Source: Ruminococcus sp. (GTDB lineage Bacteria; Bacillota; Clostridia; Oscillospirales; Acutalibacteraceae). From it: DNA of 19,885 bases. The stretch lies in contig JAFOED010000001.1 in NCBI GenBank assembly GCA_017380355.1, positions 1-19,885 of the forward strand, written 5' to 3'. This document shows, in pieces, positions 1 to 6,403 of the stretch. Every line of letters starts with the position of its first letter. Within the stretch, counting starts at the first letter, position 1. The translations under genes were made by a program, and so were the position numbers. The notes under the pieces are model-generated. The model had not been told where the DNA came from. It did no database searches and saw only the letters and a list, made by a program, of their open reading frames with translations.

Positions 1-189
1 GTCACCGAAAAGCTCTTCGTTGCACTCTTCGCAGTAGATAGCCCAGTCTTCTTCCATATTAGAGTCGGCATCGACAAAAACCTTTTTTGAGCAGTTGTCA
101 CATGTGAGCTCTTTTTTCTCCCCACAACCGCACAGTGAAAAAATTATTATAAGCAGTGCGAAAATCAAAGAAACTAATCGTTTATACAT
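1..189 (-). CDS. Putative zinc-ribbon lipoprotein (3' end outside window)
   Basis: An open frame reads from the ATG at 189 to the left edge, giving the first 63 residues only. It starts with a Lys/Arg n-region and a hydrophobic core (LIFALLIIIFSLCGC) ending in a lipobox-like Cys at residue 22, so it is probably lipidated and anchored outside the membrane. Two CxxC pairs follow (C30/C33 and C53/C56), the spacing of a small zinc ribbon. A Shine-Dalgarno-like AAAGGGG precedes the ATG, and a good promoter lies at 221-248. The family is not recognised and the rest of the protein is missing. A function for an exported zinc ribbon cannot be named from this fragment. Confidence 0.72.
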   Translation of the reverse strand, partial: MYKRLVSLIFALLIIIFSLCGCGEKKELTCDNCSKKVFVDADSNMEEDWAIYCEECNEELFGD

Positions 190-220
190 TATAGAAACCC
201 CTTTCAAAATTATATTTTAT

Positions 221-248
221 ATTATATCATCAATTTGTGACATTTCAA
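221..248 (-). promoter_or_regulatory. Sigma-A-like promoter of the truncated lipoprotein gene
   Basis: On the minus strand TTGAAA (243-248) is followed after 16 bp by TATAAT (221-226), about 30 bp upstream of the lipoprotein ATG. It diverges from the promoter at 269-297. Confidence 0.6.
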
Positions 249-268
249 CTATGAATTTGGTTTTTTTA

Positions 269-297
269 TTGACTAATTTGTAGGAATATGTCATAAT
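269..297 (+). promoter_or_regulatory. Sigma-A-like promoter of the small membrane-protein gene
   Basis: TTGACT (269-274), a 17-bp spacer and CATAAT (292-297) lie about 25 bp upstream of the ATG at 322. A live promoter in front of this gene argues that it is meant to be expressed despite its broken frame. Confidence 0.6.
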
Positions 298-321
298 TAT
301 AAAAAATTATTGTAGGTTCTT

Positions 322-652
322 ATGAAGAGAAATGGATTTTTATCATTTTTAGCTTCTCCGGGTGGAAGAGTAGTGATGACAGTAGTTTTTTGCGGTGATA
401 ATTTTCGGTATTATTATGCTGTGTATTAATGCGGAAATTGAAGCTGCTATATGGGTGATTGCAGCTGTTTGCGGATTTTTCGGTTGGCGTGCTCTTAATG
501 CGATTACTCCTGATATGTTCCTTTTTATGAGTTGCGGTGCGTGGATTGTGTACTTTGTTATCAAGGGTGTTCTTTCCATAATCATCGGTATGTTTGTTGC
601 ACCATTCCAGATTGCAAAGATGATCGCTAACGCAATCAGCTCTATGGTTTGA
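322..652 (+). CDS. Small membrane protein, frame broken by one base in a T6 run
   Basis: The ATG at 322 encodes MKRNGFLSFLASPGGRVVMTVVF and then hits a stop near 427. Removing one T from the run at 386-391 joins this start in frame to the open frame that ends at 652, giving a coherent protein of about 109 residues. The intact downstream part alone (GTG at 395, 85 residues) would start inside the first membrane segment. The joined product has hydrophobic segments at about 17-37, 42-60 and 68-100, and a GGR/PDMF-type soluble turn. It could be a pseudogene, a sequencing slip in a homopolymer, a slippage-controlled gene, or the short product alone. The family is not recognised. It sits directly upstream of the retron RNA, so a role as its membrane effector is possible but unproven. 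Confidence 0.5.
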
Positions 653-675
653 TTCTTAAAAAAAGAGCATATAAT
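648..675 (+). promoter_or_regulatory. Candidate promoter of the retron transcript
   Basis: TTTGAT (648-653), a 16-bp spacer and TATAAT (670-675). The predicted start near 682 lies about 23 nt upstream of the a1 strand of the retron RNA. The -10 is perfect and the -35 is mediocre. Confidence 0.45.
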
Positions 676-704
676 AACTACATAAAAGATTGAAAAGTTA
701 ACAT

Positions 705-907
705 TGTGCCTGTCTGCAGTAGCTTACAGCTTAATGAATTTTAAGCAGGGGTCAGCGAGTCGTTGTCCTGTGTGTTAAAAAAATCGGGTATAGCTTTTGC
801 TATGCAAAAGCGCAGCCAAAAGTCGCTTCGGTGACATAAAAATCACTTTGTGATTAAAAATGTCACTTTCGCTTTATTTTGGTCATTTTGTGCTGTGGAC
901 GGGCGCA
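705..907 (+). ncRNA. Retron msr-msd non-coding RNA
   Basis: Read directly from the sequence: 705-721 pairs with 891-907 as an uninterrupted 17-bp helix (with G-U wobbles), the a1/a2 stem. The next base, G722 in the context TAGC, is unpaired and is the expected branching guanosine from whose 2'-OH reverse transcription is primed. Three hairpins follow: 729-734/741-746 (perfect 6 bp), 746-750/766-770 with inner 753-757/761-765, and 793-800/804-811 (perfect 8 bp). The long msd hairpin then pairs 816-821/877-882, 831-837/860-866 (perfect 7 bp) and 841-846/850-855 (perfect 6 bp) with a TTT loop. The RNA ends 20 nt before the reverse transcriptase ATG. This matches the known retron layout a1-msr-msd-a2-RT. 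The exact msr/msd border, and so the msDNA length, is inferred (roughly 80-110 nt of DNA). Confidence 0.88.
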
Positions 908-927
908 TTTTGTTTTTGAGGTAGAGT

Positions 928-2025
928 ATGTATATCGAAGATAACATTGTTAAATTTGAATATTGTGATATGAGTTTTCTAAAAAAATTCGGTGTGGATG
1001 TTGCTGCTGATATGTATCTCGACTTTAAAAGTGTGAACAAAATTCCGTTTATTTACGATACTTATCAGTTAGCTGATTTTTTTGGGATTCGAAGAACAAA
1101 TCTTTTTAAGGTTACTAAAAACATCGACAAGTTTTATTATACAACTACGATAAAAAAGCGCAGTGGGGGAGTGCGAAAGCTCAATGTCCCTGATGATACG
1201 CTGAAATTTATGCAGCGCTGTATTCTTAAGCGTATTCTGAGCGAGTTTAAGGTGTCAAAATATGCGACAGCGTACAAAAAAGGTGCGACTCTGAAGGATA
1301 ACGCCAGAGTTCACAGTGCCAAAAAATATATTTTAAAACTTGATTTAAAAGACTTTTTCGATAGTATTACTTTTATGCAGGTTTATGATGCTGCTTTTTC
1401 AACACGTTATTTTCCTAAGCAGATTGGAGTAATGCTGACTACACTTTGTACCAGACAAGACGTGCTTCCTCAGGGGACTCCAACGTCACCTGTGTTGTCT
1501 AATCTTGTGATGAAAAACTTCGATGACAGTTTTGGTGCGTGGTGTGAAGAGCGTGGCTTTTCGTATACTCGTTACTGCGATGATATCACCGTTTCTTCAG
1601 ATAATGAGCTCAAAGGTGTCTACAGTAAATGTAAGTTTATGCTAACAAAAATGGGTTTTGAAATAAACGAGAAGAAAACGAGATTTCTAACAAATGGGTC
1701 ACGTCAGACTGTTACTGGGCTTACTGTTAATTCGTCCGTAAAAGTGCCGTCGCCATATAAAAAGGAGCTGAGACAGGCGGTGTACTACACGCTGAAATTC
1801 ACAGCTGCAGACGCATTAAAACGTGATAAAAACTTTGAGCGCAAGACTGATCTCCCGATTGATGAAGAAGCTCTGCGTTATCTGAATTGCCTCATAGGAA
1901 AAGTAGCCTATGTGTTGCAGATTGAAGAAGATAACGTGTATTTTAAATCAGCTTTAATCAAGCTTGTTAACCGCAAAGATGAGCTGGAGTTTAATATCAA
2001 GCGCGAAAATAATTATAATTTCTGA
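928..2025 (+). CDS. Retron-type reverse transcriptase
   Basis: 365-residue RNA-directed DNA polymerase that would copy the msd part of the adjacent RNA into msDNA, primed from the branch guanosine. All retron landmarks are visible: an NAXXH box (N125-H129, NARVH), motif A LDLKDFFDSI with D139, PQGTPTSPVLSN (181-192), the catalytic YCDD (216-219) and the retron-specific VTG (262-264). The C-terminal thumb region (about 275-355) contains the conserved LIGKVAYV segment. The usual retron catalytic box is YADD; here the second residue is Cys. There is no maturase, endonuclease or fused effector domain, and the length is normal for a stand-alone retron RT. GAGG (918-921) lies 6 nt before the ATG. 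The gene ends at a strong shared terminator, so it has no downstream partner gene. Confidence 0.95.
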   Translation: MYIEDNIVKFEYCDMSFLKKFGVDVAADMYLDFKSVNKIPFIYDTYQLADFFGIRRTNLFKVTKNIDKFYYTTTIKKRSGGVRKLNVPDDTLKFMQRCILKRILSEFKVSKYATAYKKGATLKDNARVHSAKKYILKLDLKDFFDSITFMQVYDAAFSTRYFPKQIGVMLTTLCTRQDVLPQGTPTSPVLSNLVMKNFDDSFGAWCEERGFSYTRYCDDITVSSDNELKGVYSKCKFMLTKMGFEINEKKTRFLTNGSRQTVTGLTVNSSVKVPSPYKKELRQAVYYTLKFTAADALKRDKNFERKTDLPIDEEALRYLNCLIGKVAYVLQIEEDNVYFKSALIKLVNRKDELEFNIKRENNYNF

Positions 2026-2030
2026 AAAGT

Positions 2031-2067
2031 AAAGCCCCACCCGAAATTAATCGGATGGGGCTTTTTT
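2031..2067. terminator. Bidirectional terminator between the retron and the PepSY gene
   Basis: AAGCCCCACCCGA pairs with TCGGATGGGGCTT across an AT-rich loop. A T6 run follows on the plus strand and an A/T-rich flank on the minus strand. It serves the convergent RT and PepSY genes. Confidence 0.85.
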
Positions 2068-2083
2068 AACGATTATGGGTATG

Positions 2084-2503
2084 TTAATCGTCGATGTCTT
2101 TATCGTAAGAGAGGATTTTTCCTGTGTTTGAGTCGATGTCGTAGTCGTATTCGTAGTTGCCCTGTCTGAAGTCAACTTCGTATCGTAAAACACCGTCGTC
2201 GTAGTCAAGCTCTACATGAAGGAACTTGACTTCACTTTCTTTAAAACCTGCATGCTCCAAAGCAATTGATTTCGCTTTTTCTTCTGAGATTTTGGTGTCA
2301 GCAGTTTTTTCTGTTACAGCTTCTGTTGCTTGTGTTACAGCGTCTGTAGGGGCTTCTGTAGCATCGGCTGTTTCAGCTTGTGTGTTCTGGTCTGCAACAG
2401 CAGGATCGTTTTGATTACCCGTCTGTGTGACTGCAGAATTTGTGCAAGCAGCTAAAGAAAATACGAGTAAAAGGGAAAGCGTGAGCGCTGATAATCTTTT
2501 CAT
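2084..2503 (-). CDS. PepSY-domain lipoprotein
   Basis: 139-residue predicted lipoprotein. Residues 1-20 form a lipoprotein signal (MKRLSALTLSLLLVFSLAAC) with lipobox LAAC and lipidation at C20. Residues 21-70 are a low-complexity Thr/Ala/Glu linker. Residues 71-139 match the PepSY fold: a helix beginning ISEEKAKSIALEHAGF, then strands containing YEVDFRQGNYEYDYDIDSNTGKIL and an acidic end. PepSY domains are extracytoplasmic and are thought to inhibit or modulate secreted proteases; the target here is unknown. AGGAGG (about 2511-2517) lies just upstream of the ATG. The gene is convergent with the retron RT and monocistronic. Confidence 0.88.
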   Translation of the reverse strand: MKRLSALTLSLLLVFSLAACTNSAVTQTGNQNDPAVADQNTQAETADATEAPTDAVTQATEAVTEKTADTKISEEKAKSIALEHAGFKESEVKFLHVELDYDDGVLRYEVDFRQGNYEYDYDIDSNTGKILSYDKDIDD

Positions 2504-2552
2504 AAGGAAAACCTCCTTTGTTTGATTTAATATTTATTATAGTCAAAAGGTT

Positions 2553-3617
2553 TTATACCATTTGTTTGTTTTTAGTTTTACGTTTAGAAAAAATGGAGAA
2601 ATCGCCCAACAAAAACGGACAGAATCTGCTTATAAACAAGTCGGCAAGTAAACACAGACCCATTGCAATAAGGGATACAGCTATAGCAGTTAAAATACCA
2701 GCTGCACTATTGTACTGACTAAGCCACACTTTCTGTGGTCCGACCGTCTGCAGTAGTACAACAGGGAACTTGTGCAAAGCTAAAATAGTGAGAGTGTGTC
2801 TGCCTACATATTCGATAGGTTTACAGCAAAAACTCATCGATAAAAAGCACACGCCGAAGCTTCCTGTGAATGAAGTTATCAGAAAAGCTGGTGTAGAAGA
2901 GAATCCGTCGCTCGAGTAATCAACAAGTGGTGTGAAGTACGCAATTGCTGCGGTTACTGTAAGCAGTAAAACTGAGATGATGAGTGCTGTGATTTTTCTC
3001 ATCGGTTTTCTGTCTTCTGTTGTGAAAAACAAGAAGAATATTCGTCCTAGCGTGAAATAGAAAAGCATCTTAAGTGCGACGTTTAAATTAAGCGGAAGTC
3101 CGATGCCTACTACGTGGGTGTATACTAATCCGAGTCCGGCGATAACTACACTGCTGAGCAGAACTCTCAGCTGTTTTCCTTTGAACAGTTTATCGAGTAA
3201 ATAGTACAGTAGTTTTGTAGCAAAAAGACACGGTAAAAACCACAGTGGCATATTGAATTTTAACGCTCCGCCTTTTGGACACGCATACAGAAGTATCAGT
3301 ATGTTACGAGCAAAAGATGTGTTTGCGTTTACGGTGAGCTCTTGTGCAACGAATCCGCCCAGAACCGTAAAGGCTAAGATGCTGATGACTCCAAAGAAAA
3401 AGTACGGAACCATAAGTCGCAAGAAATCGTTTTTGATCCTTTTACTCAGGTTGTCGGTTTTGCACGTCATACCTGACAGCATAAAAAACGTTACGACGTG
3501 AAAAGAATACACGATTTTCTGTGCATCACCATTTCTGATTGTGTGTCCGAATACGACTAAGAAGATGGTTATAGCTTTCGCTATATCGATCCACGCTATT
3601 CGTTTGTTTGTCTGCAC
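2553..3617 (-). CDS. Acyltransferase-3 family membrane protein
   Basis: About 354 residues with roughly ten hydrophobic segments. The N-terminus carries the acyltransferase-3 signature: IAWIDIAKAITIFLVVFGH, with the conserved His at residue 25, then FHVVTFFMLSGM. Members O-acylate cell-surface sugars or other envelope molecules in the membrane; the substrate here cannot be inferred. I chose the GTG at 3617 because AGGCGGTGAG lies immediately upstream. A longer frame starting with TTG at 3674 would begin inside the promoter's -35 box (3669-3674), so it is unlikely. The product ends in a basic tail (FSKRKTKNKQMV). It looks monocistronic, 83 nt beyond the end of the BFD-like gene. Confidence 0.82.
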   Translation of the reverse strand: MQTNKRIAWIDIAKAITIFLVVFGHTIRNGDAQKIVYSFHVVTFFMLSGMTCKTDNLSKRIKNDFLRLMVPYFFFGVISILAFTVLGGFVAQELTVNANTSFARNILILLYACPKGGALKFNMPLWFLPCLFATKLLYYLLDKLFKGKQLRVLLSSVVIAGLGLVYTHVVGIGLPLNLNVALKMLFYFTLGRIFFLFFTTEDRKPMRKITALIISVLLLTVTAAIAYFTPLVDYSSDGFSSTPAFLITSFTGSFGVCFLSMSFCCKPIEYVGRHTLTILALHKFPVVLLQTVGPQKVWLSQYNSAAGILTAIAVSLIAMGLCLLADLFISRFCPFLLGDFSIFSKRKTKNKQMV

Positions 3618-3645
3618 TTTCTCACCGCCTGTCTGTTTTTTAAAA

Positions 3646-3674
3646 ATTATATCACAAAAACAAGGCGGTAACAA
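3646..3674 (-). promoter_or_regulatory. Promoter of the acyltransferase gene
   Basis: On the minus strand TTGTTA (3669-3674), a 17-bp spacer and TATAAT (3646-3651), ending about 28 bp before the GTG start. Confidence 0.6.
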
Positions 3675-3700
3675 GATGCTAAAGGGAAGGGGAACAAGGT

Positions 3701-3901
3701 TTATTTACCCATCATGATTTCAGAGATAATATCTAAAACTTTCTGGTGGCAACCGCCACAACCTGTGGAACAATGTGTTACTTTCTGAACATCTTCAAAA
3801 GCTGTCAGAACATCGTCTAATTTATTGTTATTATCTAAAGCGTTTGCGATGTCAGCGTAGCTAACCTGTTTGCAGTTACATACTGTATAGTTTAATTCCA
3901 T
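3701..3901 (-). CDS. BFD-like 2Fe-2S-binding protein
   Basis: 66-residue protein with the cysteine pattern of bacterioferritin-associated-ferredoxin (BFD)-like domains: C8-x-C10 near the start and C44, C48-x2-C51 near the end. Four of these five are expected to ligate a 2Fe-2S cluster. Such domains pass electrons in iron release or redox reactions. Here it follows a rubrerythrin and a PerR-type regulator, which suggests a part in peroxide or iron homeostasis (inference from context). GGAGGT lies 7 nt before the ATG. A strong hairpin (3931-3962) separates it from the rubrerythrin gene, so it is transcribed either by read-through at reduced level or from an undetected promoter. Confidence 0.85.
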   Translation of the reverse strand: MELNYTVCNCKQVSYADIANALDNNNKLDDVLTAFEDVQKVTHCSTGCGGCHQKVLDIISEIMMGK

Positions 3902-3927
3902 AAATATACCTCCGAAATTTTATTACA

Positions 3928-3962
3928 GAAAAGGCGTATTGCATCGTTTTGCAATACGCCTT
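3928..3962 (-). terminator. Terminator hairpin after the rubrerythrin gene
   Basis: Perfect 13-bp stem (3931-3943 with 3950-3962) and a 6-nt loop. On the minus strand it is followed by TTTTCTGT. It lies between the rubrerythrin stop and the BFD-like gene, so it may set a partial read-through ratio. Confidence 0.75.
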
Positions 3963-4002
3963 AAATTATACAAAGTCGATGCTTGTTAATCTTATGTATT
4001 GA

Positions 4003-4542
4003 TTAACCGAAATATCTCTTGAGTAAGCCCTTGAAACCTGCACCGTGTCTAGCTTCGTCCTTAGCCATCTCGTGAACTGTGTCGTGGATAGCATCTAAAC
4101 CTAAAGCCTTAGCTCTTGTAGCAAGGTCGAGTTTGCCCATGCAAGCGCCTGTCTCAGCGTCTACTCTGAGCTCTAAGTTCTTCTTTGTTGAGTCTGTTAC
4201 AACTTCGCCTAAAAGCTCAGCAAATTTAGCTGCGTGCTCAGCTTCTTCCCACGCTGCCTTCTCCCAGTAAAGACCGATTTCAGGATAGCCTTCTCTGTGA
4301 GCAACTCTAGCCATTGCGAGATACATACCAACTTCAGAGCACTCGCCCTCAAAGTTTGCACGTAAGTCCATGATGATATCTTCTGGAGCGTCTTTAGCAA
4401 CGCCTACTACGTGTTCACAAGCGAAGCCTGCGCCTTCGTCCATTTTGTTGAACTTATCAGCAGGAACCTTACATACCGGACAGTTTTCCGGTGCCATATC
4501 GCCTTCGTGAACATAACCACATACTGAACATACCCATTTCAT
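4003..4542 (-). CDS. Reverse rubrerythrin (rubredoxin domain first), peroxide reductase
   Basis: 179-residue non-haem di-iron protein that reduces hydrogen peroxide (and oxygen) with electrons from NADH via a flavoprotein or rubredoxin, protecting anaerobes from oxidative stress. The domain order is reversed relative to classical rubrerythrin. A rubredoxin-like Fe(Cys)4 site comes first (CSVC at 5/8, CPVC at 21/24). It is followed by a four-helix ferritin-like domain (about 50-179) with di-iron ligand motifs EGECSEVGMYLAMARVAHREG, WEEAEH and KDEARHG (two ExxH boxes). This matches the clostridial rbr3/revRbr type. GGAGG precedes the ATG. The gene starts 20 nt after perR, so the two form an operon and are probably induced when PerR is inactivated by peroxide. 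Confidence 0.93.
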   Translation of the reverse strand: MKWVCSVCGYVHEGDMAPENCPVCKVPADKFNKMDEGAGFACEHVVGVAKDAPEDIIMDLRANFEGECSEVGMYLAMARVAHREGYPEIGLYWEKAAWEEAEHAAKFAELLGEVVTDSTKKNLELRVDAETGACMGKLDLATRAKALGLDAIHDTVHEMAKDEARHGAGFKGLLKRYFG

Positions 4543-4562
4543 AATAAATAACCTCCAAAAAT

Positions 4563-4949
4563 TTAGTTAATTGATTCGCAGCAGTCACGACATTCGCCGT
4601 GGAAAACTACGTTTTTTCTGTTGATAATAAAGCCGTTTCGAGAAAGTTCCTTTTCAAGAGGGGATTGCTCGCTACTGTGTAAATCAAACACCCTGTGGCA
4701 CTTTTCACACACAAAGTGTGCGTGGTCGCTTGTGTCAGCGTCGATTCTTTCTTCGCCGTCGACGTTAGCGACAGTGATTATTCTGCCCTGCTCCTTAAAA
4801 AGAGCGATGTTACGATAAACAGTGCCAAGACTCAGATTCGGAATCTCTTCTTTTAACTGTTCGTACACCCAGGCTGCACTCGGATGTGACTTCGTGCTCG
4901 CAATCGTTTTAAAAATCGCTTCTCGTTTCGAACTGTAGTTGTGACCCAT
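4563..4949 (-). CDS. perR: Peroxide-responsive Fur-family repressor, PerR type
   Basis: 128-residue metal-dependent repressor. Residues 1-75 form the winged helix with the recognition segment LSLGTVYRNIALFKEQG. The structural zinc site is C81xxC84 and C120xxC123. The regulatory metal site matches PerR ligands: H22, D70, H76, H78 and D89. Asp at 89, where Fur usually has Glu, supports PerR over Fur. In PerR, iron-catalysed oxidation of two of these histidines releases DNA. I chose the ATG at 4949 because AGGAGG ends 9 nt upstream; a GTG three codons earlier lies inside that ribosome binding site. The gene heads the operon with rubrerythrin and has a palindromic operator in its own leader. Confidence 0.9.
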   Translation of the reverse strand: MGHNYSSKREAIFKTIASTKSHPSAAWVYEQLKEEIPNLSLGTVYRNIALFKEQGRIITVANVDGEERIDADTSDHAHFVCEKCHRVFDLHSSEQSPLEKELSRNGFIINRKNVVFHGECRDCCESIN

Positions 4950-4971
4950 AACGGTCACCTCCTTTGAAAAT

Positions 4972-4986
4972 CAGTAATCATTACTG
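4972..4986. promoter_or_regulatory. PerR/Fur-type operator (7-1-7 palindrome)
   Basis: CAGTAAT C ATTACTG is a perfect 7-1-7 inverted repeat, the geometry of Fur-family boxes (PerR consensus TTATAATnATTATAA). It lies between the perR promoter and start codon, suggesting autoregulation of perR-rubrerythrin. Confidence 0.72.
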
Positions 4987-4998
4987 TTTTCTGTAACT

Positions 4999-5026
4999 AA
5001 TATAGCATACACCAAGTTATTTGTAA
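4999..5026 (-). promoter_or_regulatory. perR-rubrerythrin promoter
   Basis: On the minus strand TTACAA (5021-5026), a 16-bp spacer and TATATT (4999-5004). The expected start near 4992 places the palindromic operator just downstream, where a bound repressor would block initiation. Confidence 0.55.
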
Positions 5027-5118
5027 AGAGTTTTTTTGAATTTTTTTGGAAAATTTTTCATATAATCTATGTGCAGGACTATTTTCTGTAATATTTTTAT
5101 TAGTTTTTGGAGGTTAAT

Positions 5119-5667
5119 ATGCCGAAAGTTTTTTTGAGTCCGTCGCTGCAGGAGTACAACCCGTTTGTGGGCGGAGGAAACGAAGAGTACTATATGAATC
5201 TACTCGCTGACGCGATGGAACCGTATTTGAGAGCTTCAGGGATAGAAGTTGAGCGAAACACTCCGTCGCAGACGCTCAGCCAGGCTATCGCACAGTCAAA
5301 CAGTTCGGGTGCTGATTTGCATTTTGCGCTTCATTCAAATGCCGCAGGAGAGAGTAACGCAGGGAGTGTACGGGGTGCAGAGTTTTACTACTACCCGACG
5401 AGTAGTAACGGGGAGAGGTTCGCTAATATTCTAAAAGAGAATTATAATGAAGTGTATCCCGTGACAGACAGAATAAGCGCAATCCCGACTACCTCGCTTG
5501 CGGAAGTAAGACGAACATCATCACCTGCGGTGCTCGCAGAGGTCGCGTACCACGATAACGCACAGGATGCTCAGTTTATCAGGGATAATCTCGACGCAAT
5601 AGCGAGAAACTTATCCAGAAGTATTGCGCAGTATTTTAACGTTCCGTTTGTTGAGCCTAACCCTTGA
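5119..5667 (+). CDS. N-acetylmuramoyl-L-alanine amidase (Amidase_3)
   Basis: 182-residue zinc amidase domain that would cleave the amide bond between MurNAc and L-Ala in peptidoglycan. Landmarks: KVFLSPSLQEYN at the start, E22/E23 in GGGNEEYYMN as the likely first zinc-side residue, LHFALHSNA with zinc ligand H72, and AVLAEVAYHDN with catalytic E141. The domain is complete (C-terminal ARNLSRSIAQYFNVPF). It has no signal peptide, transmembrane segment or binding repeats, so it is a bare catalytic domain that would need another route out of the cell or release on lysis. The ATG at 5119 is 5 nt after GGAGG. A TTG at 5107 lies at the ribosome binding site and is rejected. A -10 TATAAT is at 5061-5066 with only a poor -35. 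Confidence 0.88.
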   Translation: MPKVFLSPSLQEYNPFVGGGNEEYYMNLLADAMEPYLRASGIEVERNTPSQTLSQAIAQSNSSGADLHFALHSNAAGESNAGSVRGAEFYYYPTSSNGERFANILKENYNEVYPVTDRISAIPTTSLAEVRRTSSPAVLAEVAYHDNAQDAQFIRDNLDAIARNLSRSIAQYFNVPFVEPNP

Positions 5668-5691
5668 AATATGTAGAAATTTCTGTATAAT
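5664..5691 (+). promoter_or_regulatory. Promoter of the LUD-domain gene
   Basis: TTGAAA (5664-5669), a 16-bp spacer and TATAAT (5686-5691). The -35 overlaps the amidase stop codon. It gives the LUD gene its own transcription start about 35 bp upstream. Confidence 0.65.
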
Positions 5692-5731
5692 ACATATATA
5701 ATGTATAAGAATATGAAAAAGAGGTATTACT

Positions 5732-6394
5732 ATGTTAAAAACACCTGATATGAAAATTATCGAGAAAACAATAAATAATTTAAAGAGAAATAATATGCTG
5801 GGCTTCTACTGCGAGACAAAAGAAGAGGCGCTTGAGAAAGTGCTCGAGTTTATAAACGAGGGTGATACTGTCACAAACGGCGGTTCTGAAACATTAAAAG
5901 AAGTCGGCGTTATCGACGCTGTGAAAAATGGCAACTACAACTACGTAGACAGAAGTGCGGCGCAGTCGAAAGAAGAAGCGGAAGAGCTTATGCGTGAAGC
6001 GTACTTTGCTGACGTTTACTTAACCAGCTCAAACGCTGTTACACAGCACGGCGAGCTTTATAACGTTGACGGTAACTCAAACCGCGTTTCGGCTATCCTT
6101 TACGGTCCGAAGAGCGTTGTCGTTGTGTGCGGTTACAATAAGATTGTAAAGAACTTCGACGAGGCTGTTTACAGAGTTAAGACTAAGGCTGCACCTCCAA
6201 ACACTCAGCGTCTGCACACAGGCGCGTACTGTGAAAAAGCTGGCGAGTGTCTGTCATGTGGTAGCGACGGCTCGTTTATGTGCGACGGTTGTCGAGGTGA
6301 CGGAAGAATCTGCTGTAACTACGTAGTGTGTGCACAGCAGCGCCACAAAGAGAGAATCAAAGTTATCATCGTCGGCGAAAAACTCGGATATTGA
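5732..6394 (+). CDS. LUD-domain (LutC/YkgG-like) protein with cysteine-rich tail
   Basis: 220 residues. Residues 1-160 fit the LUD domain named after LutC: an N-terminal helix with IEKTINNLKRNNM, GDTVTNGGSETLKEVG, ADVYLTSSNAVTQHGELYNVDGNSNRVSA and GPKSVVVVCGYNKIV. Residues 165-200 form a tail with eight cysteines (167, 173, 176, 184, 187, 194, 195, 200), likely to bind iron-sulfur clusters or zinc. LUD proteins are linked to lactate utilisation and related electron transfer, but the stand-alone clostridial family with this tail has no settled function. It is monocistronic, with its own promoter, AGAGG before the ATG, and a hairpin after the stop. The LutA/LutB partners are not nearby, so lactate oxidation should not be assumed. 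Confidence 0.83.
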   Translation: MLKTPDMKIIEKTINNLKRNNMLGFYCETKEEALEKVLEFINEGDTVTNGGSETLKEVGVIDAVKNGNYNYVDRSAAQSKEEAEELMREAYFADVYLTSSNAVTQHGELYNVDGNSNRVSAILYGPKSVVVVCGYNKIVKNFDEAVYRVKTKAAPPNTQRLHTGAYCEKAGECLSCGSDGSFMCDGCRGDGRICCNYVVCAQQRHKERIKVIIVGEKLGY

Positions 6395-6403
6395 TTTACT
6401 ATG

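Noticed and set aside
395..652. GTG at 395 as the true start of the membrane protein
   Set aside because: It begins inside a hydrophobic segment without a ribosome binding site, and the ATG at 322 joins in frame if one T is removed. Kept only as an alternative.
638..668. GCTCT/AGAGC inverted repeat as a terminator of the membrane-protein gene
   Set aside because: The stem is only 5 bp with a 21-nt loop and has no T run after it.
843..1040. Minus-strand frame across the msd region and RT start
   Set aside because: No start signals, and its sequence is explained by the conserved RNA hairpin and RT coding.
928..2025. Group II intron or diversity-generating retroelement for the reverse transcriptase
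   Set aside because: There is no maturase or endonuclease domain, no domain V/VI-like RNA after the gene, and no template/variable repeat pair. NAXXH, VTG and the msr-msd RNA fit a retron.
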